64,000 nt of DNA from Parabacteroides sp. ZJ-118 (GCF_011038785.1 NZ_JAAKDT010000001.1:124001-188000), one strand, 5' to 3'; positions 44,539 to 53,207 are shown, numbered from the stretch's first letter. The notes: a model not told the origin generated them from the letters alone. Numbers and translations: made by a program.

Positions 44539-46425
44539 CTATAATTTCAAGTCCAGCAAGGTCTCCCCTTTCGCGTTCAACACGCGTACACGCATCTCGT
44601 TCCCTTTCTTCCGCAACACCATCACCGTAGCCGAGTCGAGCCCGGGCCCTCCGCCTATGACCACCGGGAAGTTGTTGCCCAACGAGCCTTTCGGGTGGAA
44701 AGCGTATTGATGCGTATGGGCCGATATATTCACGCTGAAAGGGGCTTTCGCCAACAGGCTACCCCAAAGCTCCGGACAAGGCTCATAGGCGTCCCCGTTC
44801 CCGTAGACCGGGATATGGTTCAATAAAACCCGCTTCGAGGCTTGCTTGAACGCCTTGCCGTTTACTTCTCCCGAGAGGAAATCCACCTGATCCTTCCGGA
44901 GACCGGTGAAATCGTTCAGGTCATAATAAACCGCCGTGCTATCCGGCTTATCCTCGCCGCAATCCAGCATGACGAAGCGGGTATCTCCCCAGTTGAACGC
45001 CCCATACGTCTTATCGCCCACATAGTCGAACAGGGCACGCAGGCCGATCGAATACGCGTCGCGGATCTCGTGGTTGCCTCTCAGGAAGAAAGCGGGTACC
45101 CCGCTGGCGCCCACCTTGCCGCAGAAATAAGCCAAATGATACAAAGCCTCCTCCTCACAGGTAGGATCGTCTATGCAATCCCCGTTGAATACCACGAAAT
45201 CATACGGGACATCACGCACGTGCCCGTATAAGGCGTCCAGGGTCGGGAGACGCTTGTGCAGGTCATTAAAGATCAAGGCCGTGAAATCCGTTTGAGACGC
45301 GGAGGGGATCGTGAACGTGTAGAACGGCGATACCGCCGTCTCGCCAAACGCTTTTTGATAGGCTTTGTAAAGCGTGATCTCCCGCGAGCAGACCCGGTAG
45401 TAATAGGTTTGCCCCGGCCGCAGATCCGTCAGCCGGATCTTATTGTGCAAGCCGTTGCATATCACCTGGCCATCCACGAGGGTGCGGGCCCTCTTCAGGT
45501 TCAGCGTATCCGTGCCATATTCCACCCAGCTATAGGTCGGGACACGCGTCTGCCACATCACCGTTATGCCGCCCTCCGTAGGATTTTGGAGATAGGGCGC
45601 CGCGTAAAAGATCTCTTCCGGCCGGGCCTTCAGGCGGACCTCCGCCACGACCGGGCGGTGATCCGATGCCACCGCCTCTTCGGGAACCCATGCGGACAAG
45701 CGGGTAAAGGGCTGTCCATGCTTTACATACCCCGCTATATAGTCCAAACAGCGATCCGGTGTGGAGGCCGGGAATGTAGCCTGTTCCGGATCGCTCAACA
45801 GTTGAAAATCCTCGCCGATTCCCGCGATAAAGGGAGACGGAGCCGTAGCGTTCCAATCTCCGGCGATAAACAGGGGTTTCCGCGCGGAAGCGGCTTCCCG
45901 CCGCAGGATCGGCAAGGAGCGCATCCGGTCTTCCGGCGTCAGGGAGAGGTGCGTGCAGCAGCAGATGTATCGCTCAAACTCGACCCACAGCAAGACCCGT
46001 TCCTCCTCCCGTCCGGGAAGGGCCACATAGCGGTAACTCAGCGGCCTCTCCTTGCTCAGCATCCCCACCCCATATTTACCGCCATCAAAGTCGATGGCGG
46101 GGGCGTAGGTAGGAAACATCCAGGCGCGTTCTCCCAGCGTCCGGAGCACGTCGACCCCGCCGCTTCTCCCGGTCACGCTATCCACCTCCTGTATGGCAAC
46201 GACGTCGGGGGCGACCTTACGTATGACCTCCGCTATACGCGACAGGTCCGTCACCCCATCCATGCCCCTTCCGTTGCGGATGTTATAGCTCATGATGCGC
46301 AACGTATTCCGCCCGGCATCGTCGCTTTGCCGGGCCGGCGCCCCATTTACGGGCAGCCATCCGATCAGGACGATCGCCCAAACAAACCATCTCCTCATAC
46401 GATCCGATCTCATGTTCATACCCAT
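44539..46425 (-). CDS. Fusion of EEP-fold phosphodiesterase and calcineurin-like phosphatase
   Basis: A 628-residue secreted protein. Residues 40-270 are an endonuclease/exonuclease/phosphatase domain (RIMSYNIRNGRG, VVAIQEVD, FIAGDWNAT, ASDHRPVVAEV). Residues 275-375 look like the Fn3-type N-terminal domain of purple acid phosphatases (ITVMWQTRVPTYSWVEYG). The last 250 residues are a metallophosphoesterase (FNDLHKR, VFNGDCIDD, LRGNHEIRD, LLNHIPVYG, SAHTHQY). Both halves keep their metal ligands and could act in sequence on phosphodiesters, freeing phosphate. The start may be any of three Met codons before the signal helix RRWFVWAIVLIGWLPVNG. Confidence 0.88.
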   Translation of the reverse strand: MGMNMRSDRMRRWFVWAIVLIGWLPVNGAPARQSDDAGRNTLRIMSYNIRNGRGMDGVTDLSRIAEVIRKVAPDVVAIQEVDSVTGRSGGVDVLRTLGERAWMFPTYAPAIDFDGGKYGVGMLSKERPLSYRYVALPGREEERVLLWVEFERYICCCTHLSLTPEDRMRSLPILRREAASARKPLFIAGDWNATAPSPFIAGIGEDFQLLSDPEQATFPASTPDRCLDYIAGYVKHGQPFTRLSAWVPEEAVASDHRPVVAEVRLKARPEEIFYAAPYLQNPTEGGITVMWQTRVPTYSWVEYGTDTLNLKRARTLVDGQVICNGLHNKIRLTDLRPGQTYYYRVCSREITLYKAYQKAFGETAVSPFYTFTIPSASQTDFTALIFNDLHKRLPTLDALYGHVRDVPYDFVVFNGDCIDDPTCEEEALYHLAYFCGKVGASGVPAFFLRGNHEIRDAYSIGLRALFDYVGDKTYGAFNWGDTRFVMLDCGEDKPDSTAVYYDLNDFTGLRKDQVDFLSGEVNGKAFKQASKRVLLNHIPVYGNGDAYEPCPELWGSLLAKAPFSVNISAHTHQYAFHPKGSLGNNFPVVIGGGPGLDSATVMVLRKKGNEMRVRVLNAKGETLLDLKL

Positions 46426-46432
46426 CTGCCTT

Positions 46433-47455
46433 TTACCCGAATATCTCTTTCAAGGAGTGCTCGAACGCCGCGATATCCTCGTCGGAGGTATCCCAGGAGG
46501 TGACGAGGCGGGCCTCGTTTATCGCCTCGTTCCACATGTAGAAGAAATAGTTGTCTCGCAACTTCCTCAACGCCTCGGCAGGGATCGTGAAGAAGAGCTG
46601 GTTCGACTCGATCTTCTGCGTAAAACGGATCTCCGGGTATCGCCGCAGCACGTCCGCCAGCTTGGCGGCGCTGCTATTCGCCTTCTTGGCGTTCTCCAGC
46701 CAGAGGTCATTCTCCAGATAGGGGACGAACTGGGCGGAGAGATAACGAAGCTTCGAGGCCAGCTGAGCGGACTGTTTCCGGTAAAACCGCAGGTTCTCCG
46801 TCACCTCCGGGCGGAACGAGACCACGGCCTCACCCATCATCATACCGTTTTTCGTGCCGCCAAAGCTCAAGATATCCACGCCCGCGTCTACGGTCACTTG
46901 GCGCATGGAGCAATTCAGGTAAGCGCAGGCATTCGCCAGGCGGGCCCCGTCCATATGCAGATACATACCGTATGCATGCAACAGGTCCGCGATCGCTCTC
47001 ACCTCCTCGATCGTATAGACGGTACCCAATTCCGATACCTGCGAGATATAGACGGCCTTGGGTTGCGAATGGTGGCAGACCCCGAAGTTCGTCAGCCGGG
47101 GGCGGATCAACTCCGGCGTCAGCTTGCCGTCCGTCGTCGGGATCGTGACGATGGCGCAACCGGTCATGCGCGCGGGGGCTCCGCACTCGTCCACGTTGAT
47201 ATGAGCGGTCTCGGCGCAGAGGATGCTATTAAACGGACGGGTCACGGCCTGCAGGGCCACGGAGTTCGCCCCCGTCCCGTTAAACACGAAAAAAGGGGAG
47301 GCCTCCTTGCCGAACACCTCCTGCAGCTTACCCGCGGCGGCCTCTGTCCAGGGGTCATCACCATATCCAACCGCGTGATTATCATTTGCCTTGATGATCG
47401 CATCCATTACCCGGGGATGCACGCCGGAATTGTTGTCACTCGCGAAACTTCTCAT
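46433..47455 (-). CDS. Low-specificity L-threonine aldolase
   Basis: A PLP-dependent lyase cleaving threonine and allo-threonine to glycine and acetaldehyde. The conserved opening is SDNNSGVHPRVMDAI, with GTGANSVAL, the PLP-binding Asp169 (HMDGAR) and the Schiff-base Lys202 in SFGGTKNG. The 340-residue length is typical. It is separated by 7 nt from the EEP/phosphatase fusion and may share its transcript, although functions differ. Confidence 0.92.
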   Translation of the reverse strand: MRSFASDNNSGVHPRVMDAIIKANDNHAVGYGDDPWTEAAAGKLQEVFGKEASPFFVFNGTGANSVALQAVTRPFNSILCAETAHINVDECGAPARMTGCAIVTIPTTDGKLTPELIRPRLTNFGVCHHSQPKAVYISQVSELGTVYTIEEVRAIADLLHAYGMYLHMDGARLANACAYLNCSMRQVTVDAGVDILSFGGTKNGMMMGEAVVSFRPEVTENLRFYRKQSAQLASKLRYLSAQFVPYLENDLWLENAKKANSSAAKLADVLRRYPEIRFTQKIESNQLFFTIPAEALRKLRDNYFFYMWNEAINEARLVTSWDTSDEDIAAFEHSLKEIFG

Positions 47456-47577
47456 CTTTCAATCTGATTTTTCGTCAAAAATACGGATTTCAGATGAGAA
47501 ACAGCCCATCTCGGGCCACTTTTTATCGCTATCCGAAGCGTGCGGCGCGGCCGCCACGCCCCGTTCACGAAACACGC

Positions 47578-47622
47578 CACACCCCAAGGCTCCACGTGTG
47601 GCATGGGGAGCCTTGGGGTGTG
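47578..47622 (-). terminator. Strong stem-loop, probable terminator of the LruC gene
   Basis: A perfect 16-bp stem (47578-47593 with 47607-47622) and a 13-nt loop. It lies 45 nt after the stop of the LruC lipoprotein on the minus strand. There is no T-run directly after it, so it could also be an mRNA-stabilising hairpin. The remainder of 47456-47666 shows no gene. Confidence 0.55.
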
Positions 47623-47666
47623 ATATGAGGGGTAGTATCCGGTCCGATATTCTTTCCGGAGCTCCA

Positions 47667-49703
47667 TTAGTGTTTGTACCAGTCGGCATTTTCATTTCCA
47701 TAGCTCTCCACCCACTCGCTGTAGCCGGGGTAGAGCTCGTCGATGGGTTTGCTTTCGTTTTGGGGATCCAACAGTTTCTCTACGTTCTCAGGGGTGGCGC
47801 CGCTCAGGAAGATGGCGAAGGGGTAGTTACGATCACGCACGTAGTATCTACCGATCTCAGGATCGGAGGTATCCGATCCCGTATGGAAGTAGTCAGGATC
47901 CATCTTCGAGGTGGGTGCTGTATTGGTAAGGTGTACTTCCCAGCGCTTACCAGATTTTCCTGAGTTTCGGTAGATGAAAGGGTCGACATTGGACGACGGG
48001 GCGACGGGGTGATCGTACTCAAACGTCACCTTGTATGTGGCTCCCATGTCGGTGCTGACGTCTTCGGTCAGCAGGTACACCTTTGCGTTCCCGTCTGTTT
48101 CCTCGGTGAAGTTTGCTTCGGTAAACACCCCTCCTCCGTCCAGATCTAAACAGATGGAGCCCTTCACCGCAGTGGGTGTGTCCGAAGGCTCCACGCGGAA
48201 AGCAAGCCCGTTTTGGAGGGTAGCGCAGTTCTGGTAGGTCGTAAAGATAAACGACTCGCTTTTGACGCGGTTGTTCTCGTCGCCAAGCTCCTGCTCGTAG
48301 TCGTAGCGCACAACGACATCGTTCATATCGTAGTCTCCCTCGGAGGGCCACAGGTCCTCAAAGGCGTAAAAGCCTTTCCGAAAAACGGGCTTGGGATCGT
48401 CCGGTTCCACCGTGGGAACATTGGTAATGGCATTCTCGGGATTGGAAGTCATGGTGATGACCACGTCGCTGAAGTTCTGGTCATCGGTATGATCTTCAAA
48501 GGAGATCATATTGTACTCCTTGTATTTATAGGCAGCGGTGCGTGGCTTATCATAGGGATTGCCATTATTATCCACACTCAGGCCTTCGGAGGTCGCGGCG
48601 CGGTATTTCTTGTCCCCATTAAATTCGGGGATGCGGTTCGACCACGCGTTGTTGGCGAGGACAAACCCGATGCGATAACCCGCTGGGAATGTGTCGGTTT
48701 CATTCTCCTTCTCGTAGCTATCGCCATAAAATTTCAACTGCGCAACGGTTCCACGCTCGATACCTCTCGTATCCCACGCATCCTGCCGACCCTTCCATGT
48801 TCCGTCTTGCGTGTTGGGGAAGAGCATGATGACATTTGCCTCGTTCAGACTCTTAGGCGCATTACCATCCCTGTAATAATAGTAGCCCAAGGAACAGTTC
48901 CAGCAGGTGTTCTGTCCGAGGAAGGTCACTGCCAGTTTGGCATTTTCGTCGATTTTAAAATCCGTGTAGCGGCGGTACCCGTCAGGACAGGTTTTGTTAA
49001 CATCGATGACACTAGAGTGTGCCACATATAAGTCGTCAACATCCTCTTCTCCTATACGCAATATTTCATCAGAGAGCTTACCTTCGTATTTGACAAATCC
49101 CATCCCGTTATAGCCTCCTTCCAAAAACGTCTTCCAGCGGTTGCCTCTATATGCCTCCGGGACTTTGCCCTCCATCACCATGTAACTGTCATAACTGTCA
49201 TACTTTTTTCCGGCTCTGGTGACAGACTTTGTTCCGGGATTCACCTCCACCGCGTCGGTAGCCTTGATGCTTCCGTTCACCACGTCCGCCTCTATCAGGG
49301 TGCGCGCGTAGAAAGCGGGGGAGTAGATATACACCTTCTTGAGGTAAGCGGGCAGAGAGACGTTGTCTCTGAACACGCCGTCGGTGTTGGTGTAGGCGGC
49401 AAAGAGGGGTGTAACATCGGGGCGTTTGCTGTAGCTGTACTTGTTTTCGATGACAGGCATCACATCGTAGAGCTCAAAATAGACACGGGCTTTCACGCCG
49501 GTGTTCAAGTAAGCCACCTCGAGGGTAGTAGCGGGGTTCACAGTGGAGAAATCGAAGGTATTGAAGTCTTTCTCTTCCCCTTCCTCCACGACTTTCTCCT
49601 CTTCTTTTTCTTCTTCGCCTTTGAAAAGGTCGTCTTCCATACATCCGCTCAGCAGTGTCAGAGCGAATGCCATTCCTGTAAGGACGATAAATTTAGCTCT
49701 CAT
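47667..49703 (-). CDS. LruC-domain lipoprotein
   Basis: A 678-residue surface lipoprotein (Cys21 in LLSGC) followed by an acidic Glu-rich linker (residues 30-46), common among surface-exposed Bacteroidales lipoproteins. The C-terminal half has the LruC signature AFEDLWPSEGDYDMNDVVVR, with the Asp-rich calcium-like loop. LruC domains were first noted in Leptospira and recur as large Bacteroidales surface proteins of unknown role. It is monocistronic with a consensus promoter. Confidence 0.88.
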   Translation of the reverse strand: MRAKFIVLTGMAFALTLLSGCMEDDLFKGEEEKEEEKVVEEGEEKDFNTFDFSTVNPATTLEVAYLNTGVKARVYFELYDVMPVIENKYSYSKRPDVTPLFAAYTNTDGVFRDNVSLPAYLKKVYIYSPAFYARTLIEADVVNGSIKATDAVEVNPGTKSVTRAGKKYDSYDSYMVMEGKVPEAYRGNRWKTFLEGGYNGMGFVKYEGKLSDEILRIGEEDVDDLYVAHSSVIDVNKTCPDGYRRYTDFKIDENAKLAVTFLGQNTCWNCSLGYYYYRDGNAPKSLNEANVIMLFPNTQDGTWKGRQDAWDTRGIERGTVAQLKFYGDSYEKENETDTFPAGYRIGFVLANNAWSNRIPEFNGDKKYRAATSEGLSVDNNGNPYDKPRTAAYKYKEYNMISFEDHTDDQNFSDVVITMTSNPENAITNVPTVEPDDPKPVFRKGFYAFEDLWPSEGDYDMNDVVVRYDYEQELGDENNRVKSESFIFTTYQNCATLQNGLAFRVEPSDTPTAVKGSICLDLDGGGVFTEANFTEETDGNAKVYLLTEDVSTDMGATYKVTFEYDHPVAPSSNVDPFIYRNSGKSGKRWEVHLTNTAPTSKMDPDYFHTGSDTSDPEIGRYYVRDRNYPFAIFLSGATPENVEKLLDPQNESKPIDELYPGYSEWVESYGNENADWYKH

Positions 49704-49741
49704 ATTACGGATATTGTTTTGATCTCTTATTTTTCACCCAG

Positions 49742-49773
49742 CAAAGTTACTTCATAAAAACAATTTATACAAA
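49742..49773 (-). promoter_or_regulatory. Consensus promoter of the LruC gene
   Basis: On the minus strand: TTTG (49770-49773), a 20-nt spacer, TAACTTTG (49742-49749). It matches the Bacteroidetes consensus exactly and lies 39 nt before the start. Confidence 0.7.
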
Positions 49774-49881
49774 TTTTTTGTACAAAATTTTTTTGAGGAT
49801 CTATTTTTTGACATAGCTCAAAAAAAAGACCACTTCGCGTGCGATTTTCGCTTACAGCGCGGAATTATCACGCAAATGGTC

Positions 49882-49889
49882 TATATTTG
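49882..49889 (+). promoter_or_regulatory. Promoter -7 box for the 49944 gene
   Basis: TATATTTG, 29 nt before a short ATG frame (49918) and 55 nt before the GTG at 49944. No clear -33 box. Confidence 0.4.
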
Positions 49890-49943
49890 CCGCTTTTTAA
49901 AGTTTAATGTCTATCAAATGAAAAAAAAGTACCTTTTAAAGAA

Positions 49944-50300
49944 GTGATCCTCAGCACGAAAAGACTGTTGGAGAGTTTTGAGAATTTCCACAAAGCAGGG
50001 ATGGAGTTGAATAAGCAGATCAAGCATCTGCACAGTTCGCTAAAAGGCTATCAGCCGGAGGAGAATCTGGTCAAACTGGAGAAGATCACCTACATAGGCT
50101 CCACGAAAGACTTCGTGCGGCTGATAATGCCCATCCTCAACGACCACCGGTTCCGGGTGAACGGGAGGCCGAACCGGGAAGCCATGGTACGGGCGCTGGA
50201 GGAGGTGTTCGAGATTCGCCCCGACGGCTGCTCGGAGCCAAGGCGCTTCCGGAGCATCCTCTCCGCGGTGCAGGAGGAATTCGGGAAAATGCGGGAATAG
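49944..50300 (+). CDS. Small protein of unknown function at the left edge of the VirE cassette
   Basis: A helical protein of 118 residues when read from GTG 49944. It has no signal peptide or membrane segment. The C-terminal half (RFRVNGRPNREAMVRALEEV and RRFRSILSAVQEEFGKM) could be a helical DNA- or RNA-binding domain, but I do not recognise it. An ATG at 49918 opens a 9-codon frame that ends in TGA overlapping the GTG. If the run of eight A after that ATG slipped by one base, the frames would join (MKKKVPFKEVILSTKRLL). It is followed by its own terminator. Confidence 0.6.
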   Translation: MILSTKRLLESFENFHKAGMELNKQIKHLHSSLKGYQPEENLVKLEKITYIGSTKDFVRLIMPILNDHRFRVNGRPNREAMVRALEEVFEIRPDGCSEPRRFRSILSAVQEEFGKMRE

Positions 50301-50318
50301 GAGGCTTTCCCGTTTTTT
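50282..50318 (+). terminator. Rho-independent terminator
   Basis: CGGGAAA (50282-50288) and TTTCCCG (50306-50312) pair, followed by a T-run. It overlaps the stop of the preceding gene. Confidence 0.7.
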
Positions 50319-50337
50319 ATAACAAAAGTTAAAACTT

Positions 50338-50361
50338 GGGAGGCGTTCCAAAACGCCTCCC
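50338..50361. promoter_or_regulatory. Palindrome upstream of the VirE gene
   Basis: GGGAGGCGTT (50338-50347) and AACGCCTCCC (50352-50361) form a perfect 10-bp inverted repeat with a CCAA centre. It directly precedes a TACCTTAG -7-like box (50362-50369), so it lies where a repressor would act. Confidence 0.5.
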
Positions 50362-50377
50362 TACCTTAGCGCCGTCA

Positions 50378-50401
50378 AGCCAGAGAAACTGGCTTTTTTT
50401 T
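50378..50401 (+). terminator. Terminator hairpin in the VirE leader
   Basis: GCCAG, AGAAA loop, CTGGC, then nine T. A textbook rho-independent terminator only 22 nt before the VirE start codon, which suggests attenuation or insulation from upstream transcription. Confidence 0.75.
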
Positions 50402-50422
50402 AATCACTTTAAAACCTATCGT

Positions 50423-52591
50423 ATGATAAAAATTTCATTATTCGCCCTTTTCGGGCGATACAAGGGAGACGCCTCGCTAACGGGCGTATTGGAGAACATC
50501 CGGGGAGGAACCTACAGGCAGCTCGTCGGCGAGATACGGGAATCGCTGGCGGCGGGCGAGACGGAACGAGCCGCCAACCAAAAGAAAATGCTGCCCGCCT
50601 TCACCCCGCAGGCCACCTACTCCGGGAAGCGCCTCGACCCCCACATCACCCGCTATAACCAATTGGTGATACTCGACATCGACCATGTAGGGGAACAGGA
50701 GCTGAAGCGTATCGCCCCGCTCGCCGCGGAGGCGCCCTACACCGTGGCCTATTTCCGCAGCCCCAGCGGCGACGGGGCGAAACTCATCGCCTACGCCGCC
50801 ACGGAAGAGATCGCCACGCCGGGCAATCACCGCAGGGTCTACGAGGCCGTGAGCCGCTGGTACGCGGCCCGGCTGGGCGTGAGGCTGGATACCTCGGGCA
50901 GCGACATCGGGCGGCTCTGTTTCGTGTCGGACGATCCCGACCTGTACCTCGCGCCGGCCTACCGCCCCTGGCTGGAGGGTACGGGCGAGCTGCCGGAGGG
51001 GCTCGACCCGCTCCCCCTCACCTGGAAGCAGGCGGAGGAGGACGACGCGGCTTCCGGGGCGAGGAAAAGGAGAGTGGCCTCGCCGCTGGAGAAGGCCCGC
51101 CGGACCGCCGAGCGGAAAGGAGCCTACGCGGAGGGCAACCGCAACAACTTCATCTTCGTCATGGCCACCCGGGCGAACCGGCTGGGCGTGAAGCAGGGCG
51201 AGATGGAGGCGTACGCCTCCACCGCCTTCGCCGACTTGCCGGCGGAGGAGCGCCTGGCCGCCATCAAGAACGCCTACAGCCACACGGAGCAGCACGCCAT
51301 CGAGAAGGGCGGCGGCGCGTCCCGGGGCCGCGGCTCGGTGGACGTGGTCGCCGTGGAGGCGTACATATCCGAGCGTTTCCAGACCCGGAAGAACGAGGTG
51401 AAGGGGTACGTGGAGGTAGCCGTGAAAAAGAGGCGGAACGGCTCGAAAATGGTTTTCAACGCGGTGAACGACTACTGGGTGAACACGCTCTGGCGGAATC
51501 TCCAGAAGGCGGGTCACATCTGCACGCTGAACGACATACGCTCCATCCTGCAGTCGGACTTCAGCGAGACGTACGATCCTTTCCGCGACTACTTCGAGAA
51601 GCTGCCCCCATGGGACGGGGTGACCGACTGGATCGGGCAGCTGGCCGATACCGTGAAGACGACCCGGCCGGACTTCTGGCGGGAGTGCCTCAGGCGCTGG
51701 ATCATCGCCGCGGTGGCTTGCGCCACGGAGCCGGGGCAGGAGAACCACTCCATCCTGCTGCTGGTCGGCGGGCAGGGACTGGGCAAGACCTCGTGGCTGC
51801 GGAACCTCGTGCCGCCCGAGCTCCGGGATTATCTTTTCACGGGCAATGTCGACCCGTACAGCAAGGATTTCAAGCAGATGATGGCGGATTGCTTCCTGAT
51901 CGTCATCGACGAGATGTCCGGCCAGAGCTACGCCGACCTGAGCCGCCTCAAGGCGCTCGCCTCCAACGGAGTCATCTACCAGCGCCGTCCCTACGGGCGC
52001 TACGCCGAGACGCAGATGCGCCGCGCCTCCTTCGCCGCCACGGTGAACGACCTGCACTCGCTGCCGGACGACAGCGAGTCTCGCCGCTTCCTGTGCTTCG
52101 AGGCCACGCGGATCGATTACCAGTCGCCCATACGTCACGCCGACATTTACGCCCAGGCCTACGCCCTTTTCCGCCGGGGCGAGAAATACTGGTTCGCCGA
52201 CGACGATATCCGGAGGATCAACAAGAACAACGAGACCTTCCGCCAGCGAAGCCCCGAGGAGGAATTGCTCTTCACCTACTTCCGCAAACCGGAGCGTTCC
52301 GACACGCCACAGTATCTTACAGCGAGCGATATTATGACGAAAATAAGTATGGTTTCGCGTGTTACGCCGACGCGTTCCGGTGTACTCACGTTGAGCAAGG
52401 TGCTGAAAAAACACGATTTTAGGCTCGTAAAATCGAACGGAAAACGCCTTTTCGAGATCACGGAGATCACGTCGGAACAGGTAAAAGCCAATTTTTTGCG
52501 CCCTGAGCAGGAGAAGGAGAACAGCGACCCGGATGAACCTGAAAACACTAAGGATCAGAAGGATAAGCCGGGATCAACGCCGCCTTCCTAA
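50423..52591 (+). CDS. VirE-type primase-helicase (BT4734-like N-terminus, SF3-like ATPase)
   Basis: Two modules. Residues 10-290 are a BT4734-like/VirE-N domain with primase-polymerase features: the acidic pair Asp85/Asp87 in VILDIDHVGE and SPSGDGAKLI, matching the strands that hold metals and nucleotides in AEP-type primases. Residues 330-640 are a virulence-associated-E ATPase with Walker A VGGQGLGKTSW (448-458), Walker B CFLIVIDEMSG (near 488) and arginine-rich sensor segments. Phage and plasmid proteins of this type start replication. A Pro/Glu/Asp-rich tail closes it. The start at 50423 (MIKISLFALFG) is preferred to the upstream frame. Strongly GC-rich relative to the capsule region. 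Confidence 0.88.
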   Translation: MIKISLFALFGRYKGDASLTGVLENIRGGTYRQLVGEIRESLAAGETERAANQKKMLPAFTPQATYSGKRLDPHITRYNQLVILDIDHVGEQELKRIAPLAAEAPYTVAYFRSPSGDGAKLIAYAATEEIATPGNHRRVYEAVSRWYAARLGVRLDTSGSDIGRLCFVSDDPDLYLAPAYRPWLEGTGELPEGLDPLPLTWKQAEEDDAASGARKRRVASPLEKARRTAERKGAYAEGNRNNFIFVMATRANRLGVKQGEMEAYASTAFADLPAEERLAAIKNAYSHTEQHAIEKGGGASRGRGSVDVVAVEAYISERFQTRKNEVKGYVEVAVKKRRNGSKMVFNAVNDYWVNTLWRNLQKAGHICTLNDIRSILQSDFSETYDPFRDYFEKLPPWDGVTDWIGQLADTVKTTRPDFWRECLRRWIIAAVACATEPGQENHSILLLVGGQGLGKTSWLRNLVPPELRDYLFTGNVDPYSKDFKQMMADCFLIVIDEMSGQSYADLSRLKALASNGVIYQRRPYGRYAETQMRRASFAATVNDLHSLPDDSESRRFLCFEATRIDYQSPIRHADIYAQAYALFRRGEKYWFADDDIRRINKNNETFRQRSPEEELLFTYFRKPERSDTPQYLTASDIMTKISMVSRVTPTRSGVLTLSKVLKKHDFRLVKSNGKRLFEITEITSEQVKANFLRPEQEKENSDPDEPENTKDQKDKPGSTPPS

Positions 52592-52599
52592 AAGGAGCC

Positions 52600-52742
52600 A
52601 GGGCGCAAAGGGCGCAAAAACAAGACCTCCGCTAAAAAATATATATATATAAAAATATTCATCTTACTGTGTAAGTACGATGTAAATTTATATATATATA
52701 AAAGTTTTTATAAAGGTCGTAAAGATGCGCCCTTTGCGCCCT
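52600..52742. repeat. 17-bp perfect inverted repeat flanking an AT-rich core
   Basis: AGGGCGCAAAGGGCGCA (52600-52616) is mirrored exactly at 52726-52742. Each arm itself holds two GGGCGCAAA-type units. Between them are two near-palindromic TA runs (around 52640-52650 and 52689-52700) in 109 bp of AT-rich DNA. This is the main content of the gap 52592-52868. It could be a cruciform, a protein-loaded origin or a double terminator. Confidence 0.85.
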
Positions 52743-52868
52743 ACCCTCCCCCTTCGTCGCTCACGGAGAGCCGCCCGGAAACCCCATGGGACAGGGCGCC
52801 AAGTCTATGGAAAACGAGATGGATTCCAGTGACTTAGCCTCCCTATTCCAGCCGGATACCGCCGGCTC

Positions 52869-53090
52869 TCACGGTTCGCCGAGCGACTCGATGATGGCCC
52901 GCACCATGGCAGGCGAATAGACTCGCTCGCCCTCGTGGTAGCCCAGCGATCGGAGTCGATCGGGCAGGCCGGGATAGAGCGCGATCCAGTGTTGCAACTT
53001 GCGGTGGGCCGATCGGGGATGCAGGTCGGGCAGGTAGACCTCGGCCAGCTCCATCCGCCCGTAAGCTCGTATCTTGAATGTCGTTTCCAT
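52869..53090 (-). CDS. DUF4248-family small protein
   Basis: A 73-residue protein opening METTFKIRAYGRMELAEVYL and with LHPRSAHRKLQHWI and GYHEGERVYSPAMVRAII, the pattern of DUF4248, a small Bacteroidales family that accompanies HU-like and VirE proteins. It looks like a compact helical DNA-binding or adaptor protein. It is divergent from the HU-like gene, with a 141-nt shared gap that includes a 10-bp tandem repeat. Function unknown. Confidence 0.78.
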   Translation of the reverse strand: METTFKIRAYGRMELAEVYLPDLHPRSAHRKLQHWIALYPGLPDRLRSLGYHEGERVYSPAMVRAIIESLGEP

Positions 53091-53143
53091 AGCCTAAAGG
53101 TAGTGATTTTCCGGCAAATATCCATCTTTTTTCAGAAAAAAAA

Positions 53144-53173
53144 GTCACCCGAAATCACCCGAAGTCACCCAAA
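53144..53173. repeat. Three-unit 10-bp tandem repeat in the divergent promoter region
   Basis: GTCACCCGAA, ATCACCCGAA and GTCACCCAAA follow one another at 53144-53173. The 10-bp period puts each unit on the same DNA face, as in cooperative operator or iteron sites. Confidence 0.7.
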
Positions 53174-53199
53174 GCGACAAAGCCCCCCGACCCTCGTCG

Positions 53200-53207
53200 T
53201 ACCTTTG
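53200..53207 (+). promoter_or_regulatory. Promoter -7 box for the HU-like gene
   Basis: TACCTTTG, 24 nt before the ATG at 53232. The 10-bp repeats end 27 nt upstream of it. Confidence 0.5.

Noticed and set aside
45256-46503. Long plus-strand frame opposite the EEP/phosphatase fusion
   Set aside because: Arg/His-rich shadow of a well-supported gene.
50477-52414. Long open frame on the minus strand opposite the VirE gene
   Set aside because: It mirrors a GC-rich gene, its protein is Arg/Val/Gly/His-rich low complexity and it has no motif; antisense frames stay open through codon bias.
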